Of a stretch of 64,000 nt of DNA, positions 53,020-61,996 are shown piece by piece. A program made the position numbers and the translations under genes. A model generated the notes under the pieces. That model ran no database searches, was not told the origin of the DNA, and saw only the letters and a program-made list of their open reading frames with translations. Each line of letters begins with the position of its first letter. Position 1 is the first letter of the stretch. Where the stretch lies: contig CAYWLS010000003.1 in assembly GCA_964458605.1 (NCBI GenBank), forward strand, positions 1-64,000, in the 5' to 3' direction. The DNA is from JBBSNV01 sp964458605. GTDB lineage: Bacteria; Pseudomonadota; Alphaproteobacteria; Reyranellales; JAQSWP01.

Positions 53020-54000
53020 ATGCAACGCCTGGCCACCCGCCTCACCGAATTCCTCGGCATCCAACATCCCATCCTGTCGGCGCCGATGGCGCTGGCGGCG
53101 GGCGGCGCGCTGGCCGCTTCGGTGACCAGGGCCGGCGGGTTGGGGCTGATCGGCGGCGGCTATGGCGATGCCGGCTGGCTCGACCAGCAATTCGCGGCCG
53201 CCGGCAATACCCGGGTCGGCTGCGGCTTCATCACCTGGTCGATGGCCAGGACCCCGTCCCTGCTGACCCAGGCGCTGAGCCACAAGCCCAAGGCGCTGAT
53301 GCTGTCCTTCGGCGATCCCAGGCCGCACGCAAGCGAGATTGCCGCGGCGGGAGCGGCGCTGATCTGCCAGTGCCAGACCATCGCCCATGTGCGCGACGCG
53401 CTCGATGCCGGCGCGCAGATCGTGGTGGCGCAGGGCAGCGAGGCGGGCGGGCATGGCCAGAGCCGCGGCACGCTGAATTTCGTCGCCGAGGTGGCCGATC
53501 TGCTGGCCCGGGTCAGCCCGGCCACCTTGCTGGTCGCCGCCGGCGGCATCGGCGACGGCCGCGGCCTGGCGGCGGCGCTGATGCTGGGCGCGGACGGGGT
53601 GCTGATGGGCACGCGCTTGTGGGCCACCAGACAGGCGCTGGTGCAGGACAGCCATCGCGCCGCCATCCTGGCCAGCGACGGCGACGGCACCGCGCGCACC
53701 CGCGCGCCCGATATCGCGCGTCACCTCGACTGGCCGGCGCCGTTCACGGTGCGCGTCGCCAACAACGCCTTCGTGCGGCGCTGGGAGGGCAAGGAGGAGC
53801 AGCTGCGCGCGGCAGCCGAAAGCGAAGGCGCCCGATATCGCGCCGCCTTTTCCGCCGGCGATGCGGAGAACGCCGGCGTGTTCTTCGGCGAGGTCGCAGG
53901 GCTGGTATCGGACATACCCGACGCCGGCCATGTGATCGCCCGGACCGTCGCCCAGGCGATCGACACGATGGGCAGGCGCCAGGCGCTTATCGCGCCATAG
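53020..54000 (+). CDS. Nitronate monooxygenase-like flavoprotein
   Basis: 326-residue FMN TIM-barrel protein of the nitronate monooxygenase/NPD family: LGIQHPILSAPMALAAGGALAA, the GGLGLIGGGYG loop, AQGSEAGGHG and AAGGIGDGRGLAAAL phosphate-binding segments, and GADGVLMGTRL. It oxidises alkyl nitronates or related substrates, or acts as an NADH:quinone reductase. The true substrate is not evident. It stands 99 bases after msrA. Confidence 0.85.
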   Translation: MQRLATRLTEFLGIQHPILSAPMALAAGGALAASVTRAGGLGLIGGGYGDAGWLDQQFAAAGNTRVGCGFITWSMARTPSLLTQALSHKPKALMLSFGDPRPHASEIAAAGAALICQCQTIAHVRDALDAGAQIVVAQGSEAGGHGQSRGTLNFVAEVADLLARVSPATLLVAAGGIGDGRGLAAALMLGADGVLMGTRLWATRQALVQDSHRAAILASDGDGTARTRAPDIARHLDWPAPFTVRVANNAFVRRWEGKEEQLRAAAESEGARYRAAFSAGDAENAGVFFGEVAGLVSDIPDAGHVIARTVAQAIDTMGRRQALIAP

Positions 54001-54055
54001 CGCCCGCCGCCGGCCGCCTGTCGCCGGGCAGCGACGACCGGCGCGGAACGGCCGC

Positions 54056-54619
54056 TCAGCGCCGGATTGGCGAGATCTTGGTGCCTTCCAGCCCGAGGCC
54101 GGCCATCAGGCCCTTCTGGCCGAAGATAAAGGCGTAGATTTCCTCGCGCGCCGTGGTCGTGGTCACCTTGCGCGCCAAGCCTTCGTCGACCACCACGATG
54201 CTGGGGCCGACGCCGATCTCCCAGCCGTCGGAGCGGTCGAGATAGGTCACCGCATTGTCCGACATCAGGAACAGCGCGTAGCTGAACGACTGGCCGCCCG
54301 CCTGCATGCCGAACGACGCGGCGGTCGATTTGTAGTACGCGACCGGCTTGCCCTGCTTGCGCAGTTCGCCCTCGCCATAGGCGCCGCCCACCATCAACCC
54401 GGCCTTGACGATGCGCGGGAAAACCAGGATCCCGCGCGCCTCGTGGCCCAGCGACTGGGCGGCGGCGTTGCTGTTGTAGAGCGTGGTCAGCGCCACCTCG
54501 GCATCGCGGTTGATCTGCTGGGCGGTGGCGGCGGCGGCGCGGCGCGCCAAGCCGATCGTCCCGGTGGCTGCCAGACCAAGCCCAAGGAACTTCAGGGCTT
54601 CGCGTTTGGTGTATTGCAT
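54056..54619 (-). CDS. SYLF/Ysc84-like lipid-binding protein, exported
   Basis: 187 residues. The N-terminus MQYTKREALKFLGLGLAATG looks like a Tat-type or general signal with a KR pair. The mature domain matches SYLF (Ysc84) proteins, which bind phosphoinositides in eukaryotes: ARGILVFPRIVKAGLMVGGAYGEG, AASFGMQAGGQSFSYALFL and YAFIFGQKGLMAGLGLEGTKI. The ATG at 54619 has GGGGAG upstream; an ATG 4 codons earlier lacks one. Probably periplasmic. Confidence 0.88.
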   Translation of the reverse strand: MQYTKREALKFLGLGLAATGTIGLARRAAAATAQQINRDAEVALTTLYNSNAAAQSLGHEARGILVFPRIVKAGLMVGGAYGEGELRKQGKPVAYYKSTAASFGMQAGGQSFSYALFLMSDNAVTYLDRSDGWEIGVGPSIVVVDEGLARKVTTTTAREEIYAFIFGQKGLMAGLGLEGTKISPIRR

Positions 54620-54647
54620 GTGGCTCCCCATCGGATTGTCCGGTCGG

Positions 54648-56423
54648 CTAGTCGACCGAATCCAGCTCCCAGGTGATGGTCTTGAACTCCGGCATCTCGC
54701 GGCCGTCGTCGACGCCGATCTCGGCCTTGATGACGGCTTCGAGCTTGTCGCTCATGGCCATCACCAGCTTCGGATCGGATTTCGGCCCGACGGCGAGATT
54801 GGTCATCTCCTTGGGATCGGTCTTGAGGTCGAACAGCTCCAGATCGTTGTTGCGCACCAACTGGTCCATGTTCGCGGGACTGTGGCGATCGACCGGCGCG
54901 AAGTAACGGGTGAACTTGTAGCGGCCGTCGAACACCGACCGCACGGTGCCGCGCTTCTTGAGGTCGGGCTTCAGGCCGAGCTTGGCGATCGTCGCCGGAT
55001 CCCTGGGATTGGCGCCCTTGGCGGCGGCGTCGGAGATGACCTTGAGCACGTTGCTATCGTTGGTCGCCAGCCCGCTATAGGTGAACAGCACGCCCTCGCG
55101 GATGGCGTTGGCATCGGCCTTGGCAGGGGCGTTGAGCAGCGGCGTGAAGTCCCTGCCCGGCAGCTTGCGGCCGGCCAGTTCGGCGACCTTGCCGGCGTCG
55201 ACCCCGGCCATCGCCAGCAGCGACGGCGCGATGTCGATATGCGAGGTCAGCGCCTTGCAGCTCTGGCCGCCCTTGACGTCGGGATGCACCACGTAGAGCG
55301 GCACGTGGATGTTGTCCTCGTAGACGAACGGACCCTTGCCGCGCAGGCCATGCGCGCCGCCCATCTCGCCATGGTCGGCGGTGAACACGACGATGGTGCG
55401 GTCGGTCATGCCCAGCGCATCGAGCTCGGCGAACATCCGCACCAGTTGCTGGTCGACGGCGCGGATGCAGTTGATGTAGTAATCGCTGAATCGCTCCCAG
55501 CGCGCCTTCTCGTTGGGCATATGGCCCAGCAGCAGGTCCCACGCCGTCTGGTACTCGCGATGCGCGCCGGGCCGGCCGGGCGCATCGAGCGGCTGGCCCA
55601 GGCTGGCGGGCAGCGCGTCGTTCCACTTCGCCTTGTATATCGGATGGTTGGGCGCCGGCGCGGCATGCGCCAGCAGCCGGCCGTTGTCCTGCACCTTCTG
55701 GCCCGGCGCATCGCTGTCGAAATACATGATGTCGTGCGGGTTGACCAAGCTGGTGGTCAGGCACCAGGGCTTGCCCTGCTCGTTGAGCACCGCGCCGCGC
55801 CGGCGCAGCCAGGTCACGGCGCTGCCACTGATCAGATCGTCGAACTGGTAGCCGCCCAGCGTGTGGCCCACCAGATCGCCCGGCGAGGCATAGTCCTGGA
55901 AGCCATAGGCCTCCATCTCCTTGGTGAACAGCCGGTCGGCGTCGTGCTGGTCGAAGGCGCGGCTAAGATGCCATTTGCCCTTGTAGGCGGCGTAGTAGTT
56001 CGACTGGCCCATCATCCTGCCGTAGGTCGGCAGGCTGGTGGAGAGATCCTTGACCCACGGCACGTTGAGGTTCTCGAAAATGCCGTTGTCGGGCGTGTGC
56101 AGGCCGGTCACCAGGTTGGCGCGCGAGGAGCTGCACATCACCGCGCAGATATAGTGGTTCAGAAACGTCGTGCCGGTGCGCTGCAGCCGCTCGTGGCCGG
56201 GCAGGCTCAATCCGCGCGGCATCGGCTTGTTGAAACGCTCCTGGTCGGTGAACACGAACAGGATGTTGTAGGGCTGACCCTGGGCGTTGCGGTTGAGCCG
56301 CGGCGCCGGCATCTGGGCGTTGGCCGCCTGCGTCAAGGCGCCGGCCATGGTCGCCGCGGCAGCCGCCGCGGTCAGGCCGGTCAGGAACTCGCGCCGCGTC
56401 GCGCCGGTCTTGTCGTTGCTCAT
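54648..56423 (-). CDS. Tat-exported sulfatase
   Basis: 591 residues, with a twin-arginine signal (ATRREFLTGLTAAAAA) cleaved near residue 36. The type I sulfatase fold has FTDQERF, the formylglycine site CSSSRANLVTG (Cys 97, which would be converted to formylglycine), KGKWHLSRAF, TADHGEMGGAHGL. The usual Pro after the Cys-x is Ser here (C-S-S-S-R). It hydrolyses sulfate, choline-sulfate or similar esters, or phosphonate monoesters. The partner outer-membrane gene at 56529 may pair with it. It is followed by the SYLF gene on the same strand, 28 bases away. Confidence 0.88.
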   Translation of the reverse strand: MSNDKTGATRREFLTGLTAAAAAATMAGALTQAANAQMPAPRLNRNAQGQPYNILFVFTDQERFNKPMPRGLSLPGHERLQRTGTTFLNHYICAVMCSSSRANLVTGLHTPDNGIFENLNVPWVKDLSTSLPTYGRMMGQSNYYAAYKGKWHLSRAFDQHDADRLFTKEMEAYGFQDYASPGDLVGHTLGGYQFDDLISGSAVTWLRRRGAVLNEQGKPWCLTTSLVNPHDIMYFDSDAPGQKVQDNGRLLAHAAPAPNHPIYKAKWNDALPASLGQPLDAPGRPGAHREYQTAWDLLLGHMPNEKARWERFSDYYINCIRAVDQQLVRMFAELDALGMTDRTIVVFTADHGEMGGAHGLRGKGPFVYEDNIHVPLYVVHPDVKGGQSCKALTSHIDIAPSLLAMAGVDAGKVAELAGRKLPGRDFTPLLNAPAKADANAIREGVLFTYSGLATNDSNVLKVISDAAAKGANPRDPATIAKLGLKPDLKKRGTVRSVFDGRYKFTRYFAPVDRHSPANMDQLVRNNDLELFDLKTDPKEMTNLAVGPKSDPKLVMAMSDKLEAVIKAEIGVDDGREMPEFKTITWELDSVD

Positions 56424-56528
56424 CGCGTAACCCTTTCCTCGGAACGGGCGCGCCTGCGCCCAGATGACGACCGCCGGCAATCGGTGGGCGACCGCTGCGC
56501 CCCGGCCGACGCCTCGGCAAGCCGCCGG

Positions 56529-57374
56529 TCAGAAGCGGAACGTCAGGCCCAGTGCCGGGCCGTGCATCCACAGATCGACACTGCTGTCGCGCGAACCGTC
56601 GCTGCGGTTGATGTAGAGGCCGCGATAGCCGAAGGTCGACAGCACGTCGGCGCCGAACATCGTGGTGCGGTAGCCGACCAGGCCGTAGAGATTGGTCGAG
56701 AAATCCGAGCCGACGCCGAATCCGGCGATATCGGCGTGGCCGATCAGCGACCAGTGTTCGCTAAGATCGACGGTGGCGTTGAGGCCGATCACCGGGTCGA
56801 CCCAGGACTGGGTCTTGTCGGCCGACAGCGGGCCGAAATCGACCTTGGCGTTGAACGACAGGTAGCGCACGCCCGCCGCCGCCTCGATGCGCCAGCGCTC
56901 CGGCGCGCCGGCCTGGCCGACGCTGCCCTCGAGCAGGCGGTACATGCCGCCCAGCTCCAGGATGGTGGTGCCGGTGCGGATGCGGGTGTCGAACGGACCC
57001 TTCTTGTCCTTGGCCGAGGTGTAGGCGTAGTCGACCTCGCCATAGAGGCCCCAGGGCCCCTGGCGCGCATCGACATGGAGAAAGGCGCCGAGCACCGTGT
57101 CGGTCTTGCCGAGCACGTCGAAGAAGTTGTCGTCGACATGGGCCTTGACGCCATGGACCTTGATGTCCCCGGTCATGCCCTGCAGCCACAGATAGGGTGT
57201 GGCGGTGATGGTCCAGCTTTCCTGCGCCGAGGCCGCGCCGCTCCACAGGGCAATGCCCGCCGCCAGCGCCACGACACACCGCGCCGCCGATCGCAGCCAA
57301 GCGGCGATTTTTCCGGTCGCGGCACCGCCGCGCCCGCAGGATTTCCGTTCGCAACTCGATTGTGGAATATTCAT
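56529..57374 (-). CDS. Outer membrane beta-barrel protein
   Basis: 281 residues with a long signal region (cleaved near AGIALWSGAASAQ). The body alternates hydrophobic and polar residues and ends in HGPALGLTFRF, a C-terminal phenylalanine signature of outer membrane barrels. The repeated aromatic girdle points to 8-12 strands. Function unknown. It precedes the sulfatase gene by 105 bases and is divergent from an AraC regulator, suggesting a regulated sulfatase/porin unit. Confidence 0.75.
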   Translation of the reverse strand: MNIPQSSCERKSCGRGGAATGKIAAWLRSAARCVVALAAGIALWSGAASAQESWTITATPYLWLQGMTGDIKVHGVKAHVDDNFFDVLGKTDTVLGAFLHVDARQGPWGLYGEVDYAYTSAKDKKGPFDTRIRTGTTILELGGMYRLLEGSVGQAGAPERWRIEAAAGVRYLSFNAKVDFGPLSADKTQSWVDPVIGLNATVDLSEHWSLIGHADIAGFGVGSDFSTNLYGLVGYRTTMFGADVLSTFGYRGLYINRSDGSRDSSVDLWMHGPALGLTFRF

Positions 57375-57517
57375 ACCGATTCGCCGGCCACTGTAACTGC
57401 AAGCCCCTGAAAAAATGGGCGTTCTGGCCAGCTCTCCCCGATGACAACGGTAGGCGAGTAAGATATTTTGCCCTATCCGAATCGCGCAAAATCCACCCCA
57501 GCGCGTCTGCGAGAAAA

Positions 57518-58540
57518 ATGAACTGGTCGAATTCGCGCCGCGTTGCACCTCCAACGCTTGTTCCGGTGCCTCCGCTCTATCGAATGATTCGCTCGTCGGA
57601 CGTCGAGGAGGTTCTGGCGACCGTCCCGAAATGGCAGCTCGAACACCGGCTGCTTGGCCGGGCCAGCGGCGCCAGCCAGGGCGCCGCGATGCGCGCCGGC
57701 GCCATCGGGATCGCTTCCAACTGGCTGATGGGAACGGTGCACTCCGCCGGCGGCGTGCCGGCCGGCTACATGTCGATCGGCATCGATCTTGCCGATCGGC
57801 CCAGCCGCCGGTTCGGCGGTCGGCCGCTGGCGATGGACGAAGTCCTGCTGGGCTATAGCGGCGCGGAAGTCGACTACTTGCTGGCGCCGAGCTTTCGCGG
57901 CCTCAGTGTCCATCTTCCCGCCATGCCTGTCGAAGCGGCGCTGGCGCAACGCCAGACATGCAGCCCCTCGCTCGATTTCTATCGCGCGATCCGCGTCGCA
58001 TCGCTGCGCGGGACCGGCACGCGCGAGCTGTGGGATCTGTTCGCGCGACTGGGTCAGGCGTTGCATTCGGGCGTGACGCCGCTGGACGACAGCACCGCTC
58101 CGTTCGTCGAGGCCGAAGTGCTCGATGCCGTCGTTGCAACGATCGAACTCCACGACCCCCATGGCAGCGCCGACCGCCATCTGCAATGGCACCACCGGCG
58201 GCCGATCGCGCAGCGCGCCCGGGAGTTCATGCAGGCCAATCTGGGCGAACCCGTCACCCTGGCCGACATCTGCCTGGCGACGCGCGCCAGCCAGCGCACG
58301 GTCGAATACGCGTTTCGCGACGTCTATGGCATGGGCGCCAAGAAATTCCTCAAGCTGCTGCGCCTGAACGACGTGCGGCGCCAGCTGCGCCGGTCCGATG
58401 CCGAGCCGATCTCGATCGCCGACGCCGCCCACCGCGCGGGCTTCTGGCACATGGGCCATTTCGCCGCCGACTACCGGCGACTGTTCGGCGAAACGGCAAC
58501 CCGGACAGTGGCGAACCGTTTCGGCCAGAGCCCGATCTGA
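57518..58540 (+). CDS. AraC family transcriptional regulator
   Basis: 340 residues. The C-terminal two-helix-turn-helix domain (about residues 245-330) reads VTLADICLATRASQRTVEYAFRDVYG and ISIADAAHRAGFWHMGHFAADYRRLFG, a full AraC/XylS match. The N-terminal effector domain is variable. It is divergent from the outer-membrane protein gene with a 143-base gap and probably controls that gene and the sulfatase. The ATG at 57518 is chosen as the start after AGAAAA; the frame stays open upstream to 57362. Confidence 0.88.
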   Translation: MNWSNSRRVAPPTLVPVPPLYRMIRSSDVEEVLATVPKWQLEHRLLGRASGASQGAAMRAGAIGIASNWLMGTVHSAGGVPAGYMSIGIDLADRPSRRFGGRPLAMDEVLLGYSGAEVDYLLAPSFRGLSVHLPAMPVEAALAQRQTCSPSLDFYRAIRVASLRGTGTRELWDLFARLGQALHSGVTPLDDSTAPFVEAEVLDAVVATIELHDPHGSADRHLQWHHRRPIAQRAREFMQANLGEPVTLADICLATRASQRTVEYAFRDVYGMGAKKFLKLLRLNDVRRQLRRSDAEPISIADAAHRAGFWHMGHFAADYRRLFGETATRTVANRFGQSPI

Positions 58541-58564
58541 AGCCTGCGACGCCGGCGGCCGCGC

Positions 58565-59101
58565 TCAGCGCCGCATGCCAAGCTGCGTCAGTTCATCGAG
58601 CACGACGGTCCAGGAGGGCGGTCGCTCGCCGGCCAGCACGTGACCGAGATAGGCCCAATAGAGAATGCGCGCCCGGGCCTCGGCCTGGTCCGGCGCGATC
58701 CCCGCCTCGCGCAACAGGCGCCGCAGATAGTCGCGCCGCCGGCCGTCGACATCGGCCACCATGGCGCGGGCCTCGGGCCGGACGGCAGCCCAGGCCCGCA
58801 CCGCGCGCTCCAGCGGCGAGTCCGCGCGGAAGGCGCGGCTCAGCAGATTGCGCAGGCGCTGCTTGGGGCCACCCTGCAATTCTTCGACGATGTTGTCGTA
58901 GGCGATTTCGCGCCACCCCCGCAGCACCGCCTGGTGGAAGCCCTCGATATCGGCGAAATGCCAGTAGAAGCTGCCGCGCGAGACCTCGAGCGCCTTGGCC
59001 AGGCGCTCCGCCTTGAGCGCCGTGAAGCCCGAGCTGGCCAGGGTCCGCAGGCCCACCCTGACCCAATCCGCCGCGGAAAGCCGCTCCTCAACCATATCCA
59101 T
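58565..59101 (-). CDS. TetR/AcrR family transcriptional regulator
   Basis: 178 residues. N-terminal HTH: ALKAERLAKALEVSRGSFYWHFADIEGF. The start ATG at 59101 overlaps one of two matching operator-like sequences, so a leaderless or autoregulated transcript is likely; a second ATG is at 59095. It is divergent from the small membrane protein at 59168, whose promoter carries the same sequences. The ligand is unknown. Confidence 0.9.
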   Translation of the reverse strand: MDMVEERLSAADWVRVGLRTLASSGFTALKAERLAKALEVSRGSFYWHFADIEGFHQAVLRGWREIAYDNIVEELQGGPKQRLRNLLSRAFRADSPLERAVRAWAAVRPEARAMVADVDGRRRDYLRRLLREAGIAPDQAEARARILYWAYLGHVLAGERPPSWTVVLDELTQLGMRR

Positions 59102-59160
59102 ACACTACTGTATTGACTCTTGACTGACAAGGAGTCTGAGTCCATACATATATGTATTGA
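59098..59160. promoter_or_regulatory. Two TetR-type operator sequences, 44 bases apart
   Basis: The motif CCATACA-N4-TGTATTGA occurs at 59098-59116 and again at 59142-59160. Each centre is a palindrome; the second (59144-59157, ATACATATATGTAT) is perfect over 14 bases. The 44-base offset is about four helical turns. They lie between the divergent TetR gene and the membrane gene, so autoregulation and control of both is likely. Confidence 0.75.
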
Positions 59161-59167
59161 GGACGAT

Positions 59168-59515
59168 ATGAGCCCTTGGACTTTGCAGGCCTCCGGCGCC
59201 ATCGCCGGCCTGACCGCCATCGTCCACGCCGTGCTGGGCGAGACCCCCATCTTCGCCAAAGCGCGCATCGAGCCGGGCTGGATCCGGCTGATGCTGCGGC
59301 TGATCTGGCAATGCGGCGCGCTGGCCTGGCTGGCGCTGGCCGCCTTGCTGATCGCGGCGCCCGGATTGGACAGCGCGGCGCGGGGCTGGATCGTGGCGAT
59401 GGCGACGATCAATTTCCTGGCCGCAGCCGCAGCCAATGCCTGGGCCACGCGCGGCCGGCATCTCGGCTGGATGCTGATGGCAACCGCCAGCGTCCTGGCG
59501 CTGGCCGGACTATAG
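59168..59515 (+). CDS. Small membrane protein, TetR-controlled
   Basis: 115 residues with about four hydrophobic helices. The start at ATG 59168 has a GAGGA ribosome site, 7 bases after the second operator. No family is recognised, though the length and helix layout are like small efflux-type or DoxX-like membrane proteins. As the divergent partner of the TetR gene it is probably its main target. Confidence 0.7.
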   Translation: MSPWTLQASGAIAGLTAIVHAVLGETPIFAKARIEPGWIRLMLRLIWQCGALAWLALAALLIAAPGLDSAARGWIVAMATINFLAAAAANAWATRGRHLGWMLMATASVLALAGL

Positions 59516-59549
59516 CGACAGCGCCCCGGCGCTGGCCGGACTCCAGGCC

Positions 59550-60890
59550 TTAGCGCGCGGTGCGGCGTTTGGCCGGCGCCAAGACGCCGTAGAGATCGTA
59601 GTCGTCGGCGCGTTCGATCTTGGCCTGCACGATATCGCCGACGCGGACCTTTTCGGCGCCCTGCAGGAATACGTTGCCGTCGATCTCCGGCGCATCGGCA
59701 TGGGAGCGGGCGATGGCGCCGCGCTCGTCGAAGCCGTCGACGATCACCTCCAGGGTGCGGCCGACCTTGCGCTCCAGCCGGCGCGCCGAAATCTCCTGCT
59801 GCGCCTGCATGAAGCGGTGCCAGCGCTCTTCTTTGACTTCCGGCGCCACGGCGCCGGGCAGGGCATTGGCGCGGGCGCCCTCGACCGCCTCGTATTTGAA
59901 GCAGCCGACGCGATCGAGATCGGCCTCTTCCAGCCATTGCAGCAGGTAGTCGAAATCGGCTTCGGTCTCGCCGGGGAAGCCGACGATGAAGGTGGAACGC
60001 AAGGTAAGATCGGGCACCGCGCCGCGCCAGCGCTTGATGCGGTCGAGCACCTTCTGCTCGTTGGCCGGCCGCTTCATCGCCTTGAGAACGCTGGGGCTGG
60101 CGTGCTGAAACGGGATGTCGAGATAGGGCAGGATCTTGCCCTCGGCCATCAGCGGGATCACTTCGTCGACGCTGGGATAGGGATAGACGTAGTGCAGGCG
60201 CACCCACACCCCGAGCTCGCCCAGGGCGGCGCATAGTTCGGTCATGCGCGCCTTGACGTTCTGCTTGCGCCATTTGCTCTCGGCATAGCCGATATCGACG
60301 CCATAGGCCGAAGTGTCCTGCGAGATCACCAGCAGCTCGCGCACGCCGGCGAAAGCCAGGCGCTCGGCCTCGTACAGCACGTCCGACGCCTTGCGGCTGA
60401 CCAGGTCGCCGCGCATCGAGGGAATGATGCAGAAGGTGCAGCGATGGTTGCAGCCTTCGGAAATCTTCAGATAGGCGTAGTGGCGCGGCGTCAGCTTGAT
60501 GCCTTGCGGCGGCACCAGATCGACGAACGGATCGTGACGCGGCGGCACCACCTGATGCACCGCCTGCACCACCGCCTCGTATTGATGCGGGCCGGTCACC
60601 GCCAGCACGCCGGGATGGACCTCGCGGATGCGATCGCCTTCGACGCCCATGCAGCCGGTGACGATGACCTTGCCGTTCTCGCGCATCGCCTCGCCGATGG
60701 CGTCGAGCGATTCCTGCTTGGCGCTGTCGAGGAAGCCGCAGGTGTTGACCAGCACCACGTCCGCCCCGTCGTAGGACGGCGCGATCTCGTAGCCCTCGGC
60801 CCGCAGCTGGGTCAGGATGCGTTCCGAATCGACCAGCGCCTTGGGACAGCCCAGGCTGACGATACCCACTTTGGGAACAGGCTTGCTCAT
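59550..60890 (-). CDS. rimO: Ribosomal protein S12 methylthiotransferase RimO
   Basis: Radical SAM enzyme methylthiolating Asp 89 of ribosomal protein S12. It has 446 residues. N-terminal UPF0004 domain with cluster cysteines in SLGCPKALVD (C15), NTCGF and VTGCMG; radical SAM CNHRCTFCIIP; C-terminal TRAM domain. IPSMRGDLVSR is a typical RimO feature. The ATG at 60890 fits the family start. Confidence 0.96.
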   Translation of the reverse strand: MSKPVPKVGIVSLGCPKALVDSERILTQLRAEGYEIAPSYDGADVVLVNTCGFLDSAKQESLDAIGEAMRENGKVIVTGCMGVEGDRIREVHPGVLAVTGPHQYEAVVQAVHQVVPPRHDPFVDLVPPQGIKLTPRHYAYLKISEGCNHRCTFCIIPSMRGDLVSRKASDVLYEAERLAFAGVRELLVISQDTSAYGVDIGYAESKWRKQNVKARMTELCAALGELGVWVRLHYVYPYPSVDEVIPLMAEGKILPYLDIPFQHASPSVLKAMKRPANEQKVLDRIKRWRGAVPDLTLRSTFIVGFPGETEADFDYLLQWLEEADLDRVGCFKYEAVEGARANALPGAVAPEVKEERWHRFMQAQQEISARRLERKVGRTLEVIVDGFDERGAIARSHADAPEIDGNVFLQGAEKVRVGDIVQAKIERADDYDLYGVLAPAKRRTAR

Positions 60891-61069
60891 GGCTCTCCGC
60901 ATCGGCCGCCTAGGGGTCGGGCAAGCGGCGGCGCCTTATAGACCCACCCGTTGCCCGGTGCAAATCGCTGGGCGGAAGCCGCCGGAACGGCCGATTGCGC
61001 CCGACCGCGAATGCCGCCAAAACAGGCCTCCATATAGGACTTCCCGCCCGATTTCCCAGCAGGTCAGCC

Positions 61070-61996
61070 GTGATCGCGTTGCAGCCCACCTTCCGCAGTT
61101 CCGTCAACGCCTGGCAGTGCGACGAGAACGACCACCTCAACGTGCAGTTCTATACTGCGTTCGGCGACGATGCCTCGATCCAATGGCTGAGCCTGAACGG
61201 GCTGGGACCGCAGGCGCAGGCCGAGGCCGGATTGCGCGTGCAACCGGTGTGCGACCGCATCCGCTACTGGAAGGAGCTGCGCGGCCAGGATTCGCTGGAA
61301 ATCCATTCCGCGCCGGTCGAGGTCGAGCCCGGCCGCATCGCGCTCTACCACGAGCTGCGCAACAGCTATGACGGAGGCATCGCCGCCATACTGGTGCGCA
61401 GCATGGAGTGCCGCGACACCGCCGGGCGGGCCGTGCCCTTCCCGGCCGCCCTGTCGCACCGCGCCGAGGCGGGGCGGATGGCGTTGCCCGACTCGGGCAG
61501 ATCGCGCAGCATCGGGCGGTTCGGTCACCCGCCCGACCTGACGCTCCAGCAGGCGCAGGACATGGCCACGATCGAGATCAACCGCGCCGTGGTCGGGCCG
61601 GAGGAATGCGACGCTTTCGGCCGCTTGCGGCCGCGCTTCCATTTCGGCCGGTTTTCCGACGGCGCCGCCATCCTCTGGCACCGCATGGGCTTCGACCGGG
61701 TCGCCATGCGCCAGCGCCAGCAGGGTTCGGTGGTTCTGGAAACGCGCACCCTCTATCGACGGCCGATTCCGGTCGGCACGCCGACCGTGGTGTTGAGCGG
61801 CCTGCTCGACGTCTCCGACAAGGTGCTGCACTTCGCCCATCTGCTGTTCGACGCGGAGACCGGCACGCTGTGCGCCAGCGGCGAGGCGGTCGGCATCCAG
61901 TTCGACCAGCAGACCAGGCGCAGCATGGCGCTGCGCACGGAAGACCGCGAGCGGCTGCAGGCGCACATCGTCGGGGAACTGCGCAGCGACGCCTAA
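61070..61996 (+). CDS. Double-hotdog thioesterase family protein
   Basis: 308 residues with two tandem hotdog-like halves: NAWQCDENDHLNVQFYTAFG (first) and EECDAFGRLRPRFHFGRFSDG (second), each starting with the usual Asp/His-containing motif. It probably hydrolyses acyl-CoA esters. GTG at 61070 with AGCAGG upstream is the chosen start; further upstream in-frame ATG codons exist but run into untranslated sequence. It is convergent with the carboxylase gene with a four-base overlap. Confidence 0.8.
   Translation: MIALQPTFRSSVNAWQCDENDHLNVQFYTAFGDDASIQWLSLNGLGPQAQAEAGLRVQPVCDRIRYWKELRGQDSLEIHSAPVEVEPGRIALYHELRNSYDGGIAAILVRSMECRDTAGRAVPFPAALSHRAEAGRMALPDSGRSRSIGRFGHPPDLTLQQAQDMATIEINRAVVGPEECDAFGRLRPRFHFGRFSDGAAILWHRMGFDRVAMRQRQQGSVVLETRTLYRRPIPVGTPTVVLSGLLDVSDKVLHFAHLLFDAETGTLCASGEAVGIQFDQQTRRSMALRTEDRERLQAHIVGELRSDA

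Noticed and set aside
54483..57410. Plus-strand frame of 975 codons opposite the sulfatase and outer-membrane gene
   Set aside because: Antisense to a clear sulfatase and barrel protein; no homology pattern.
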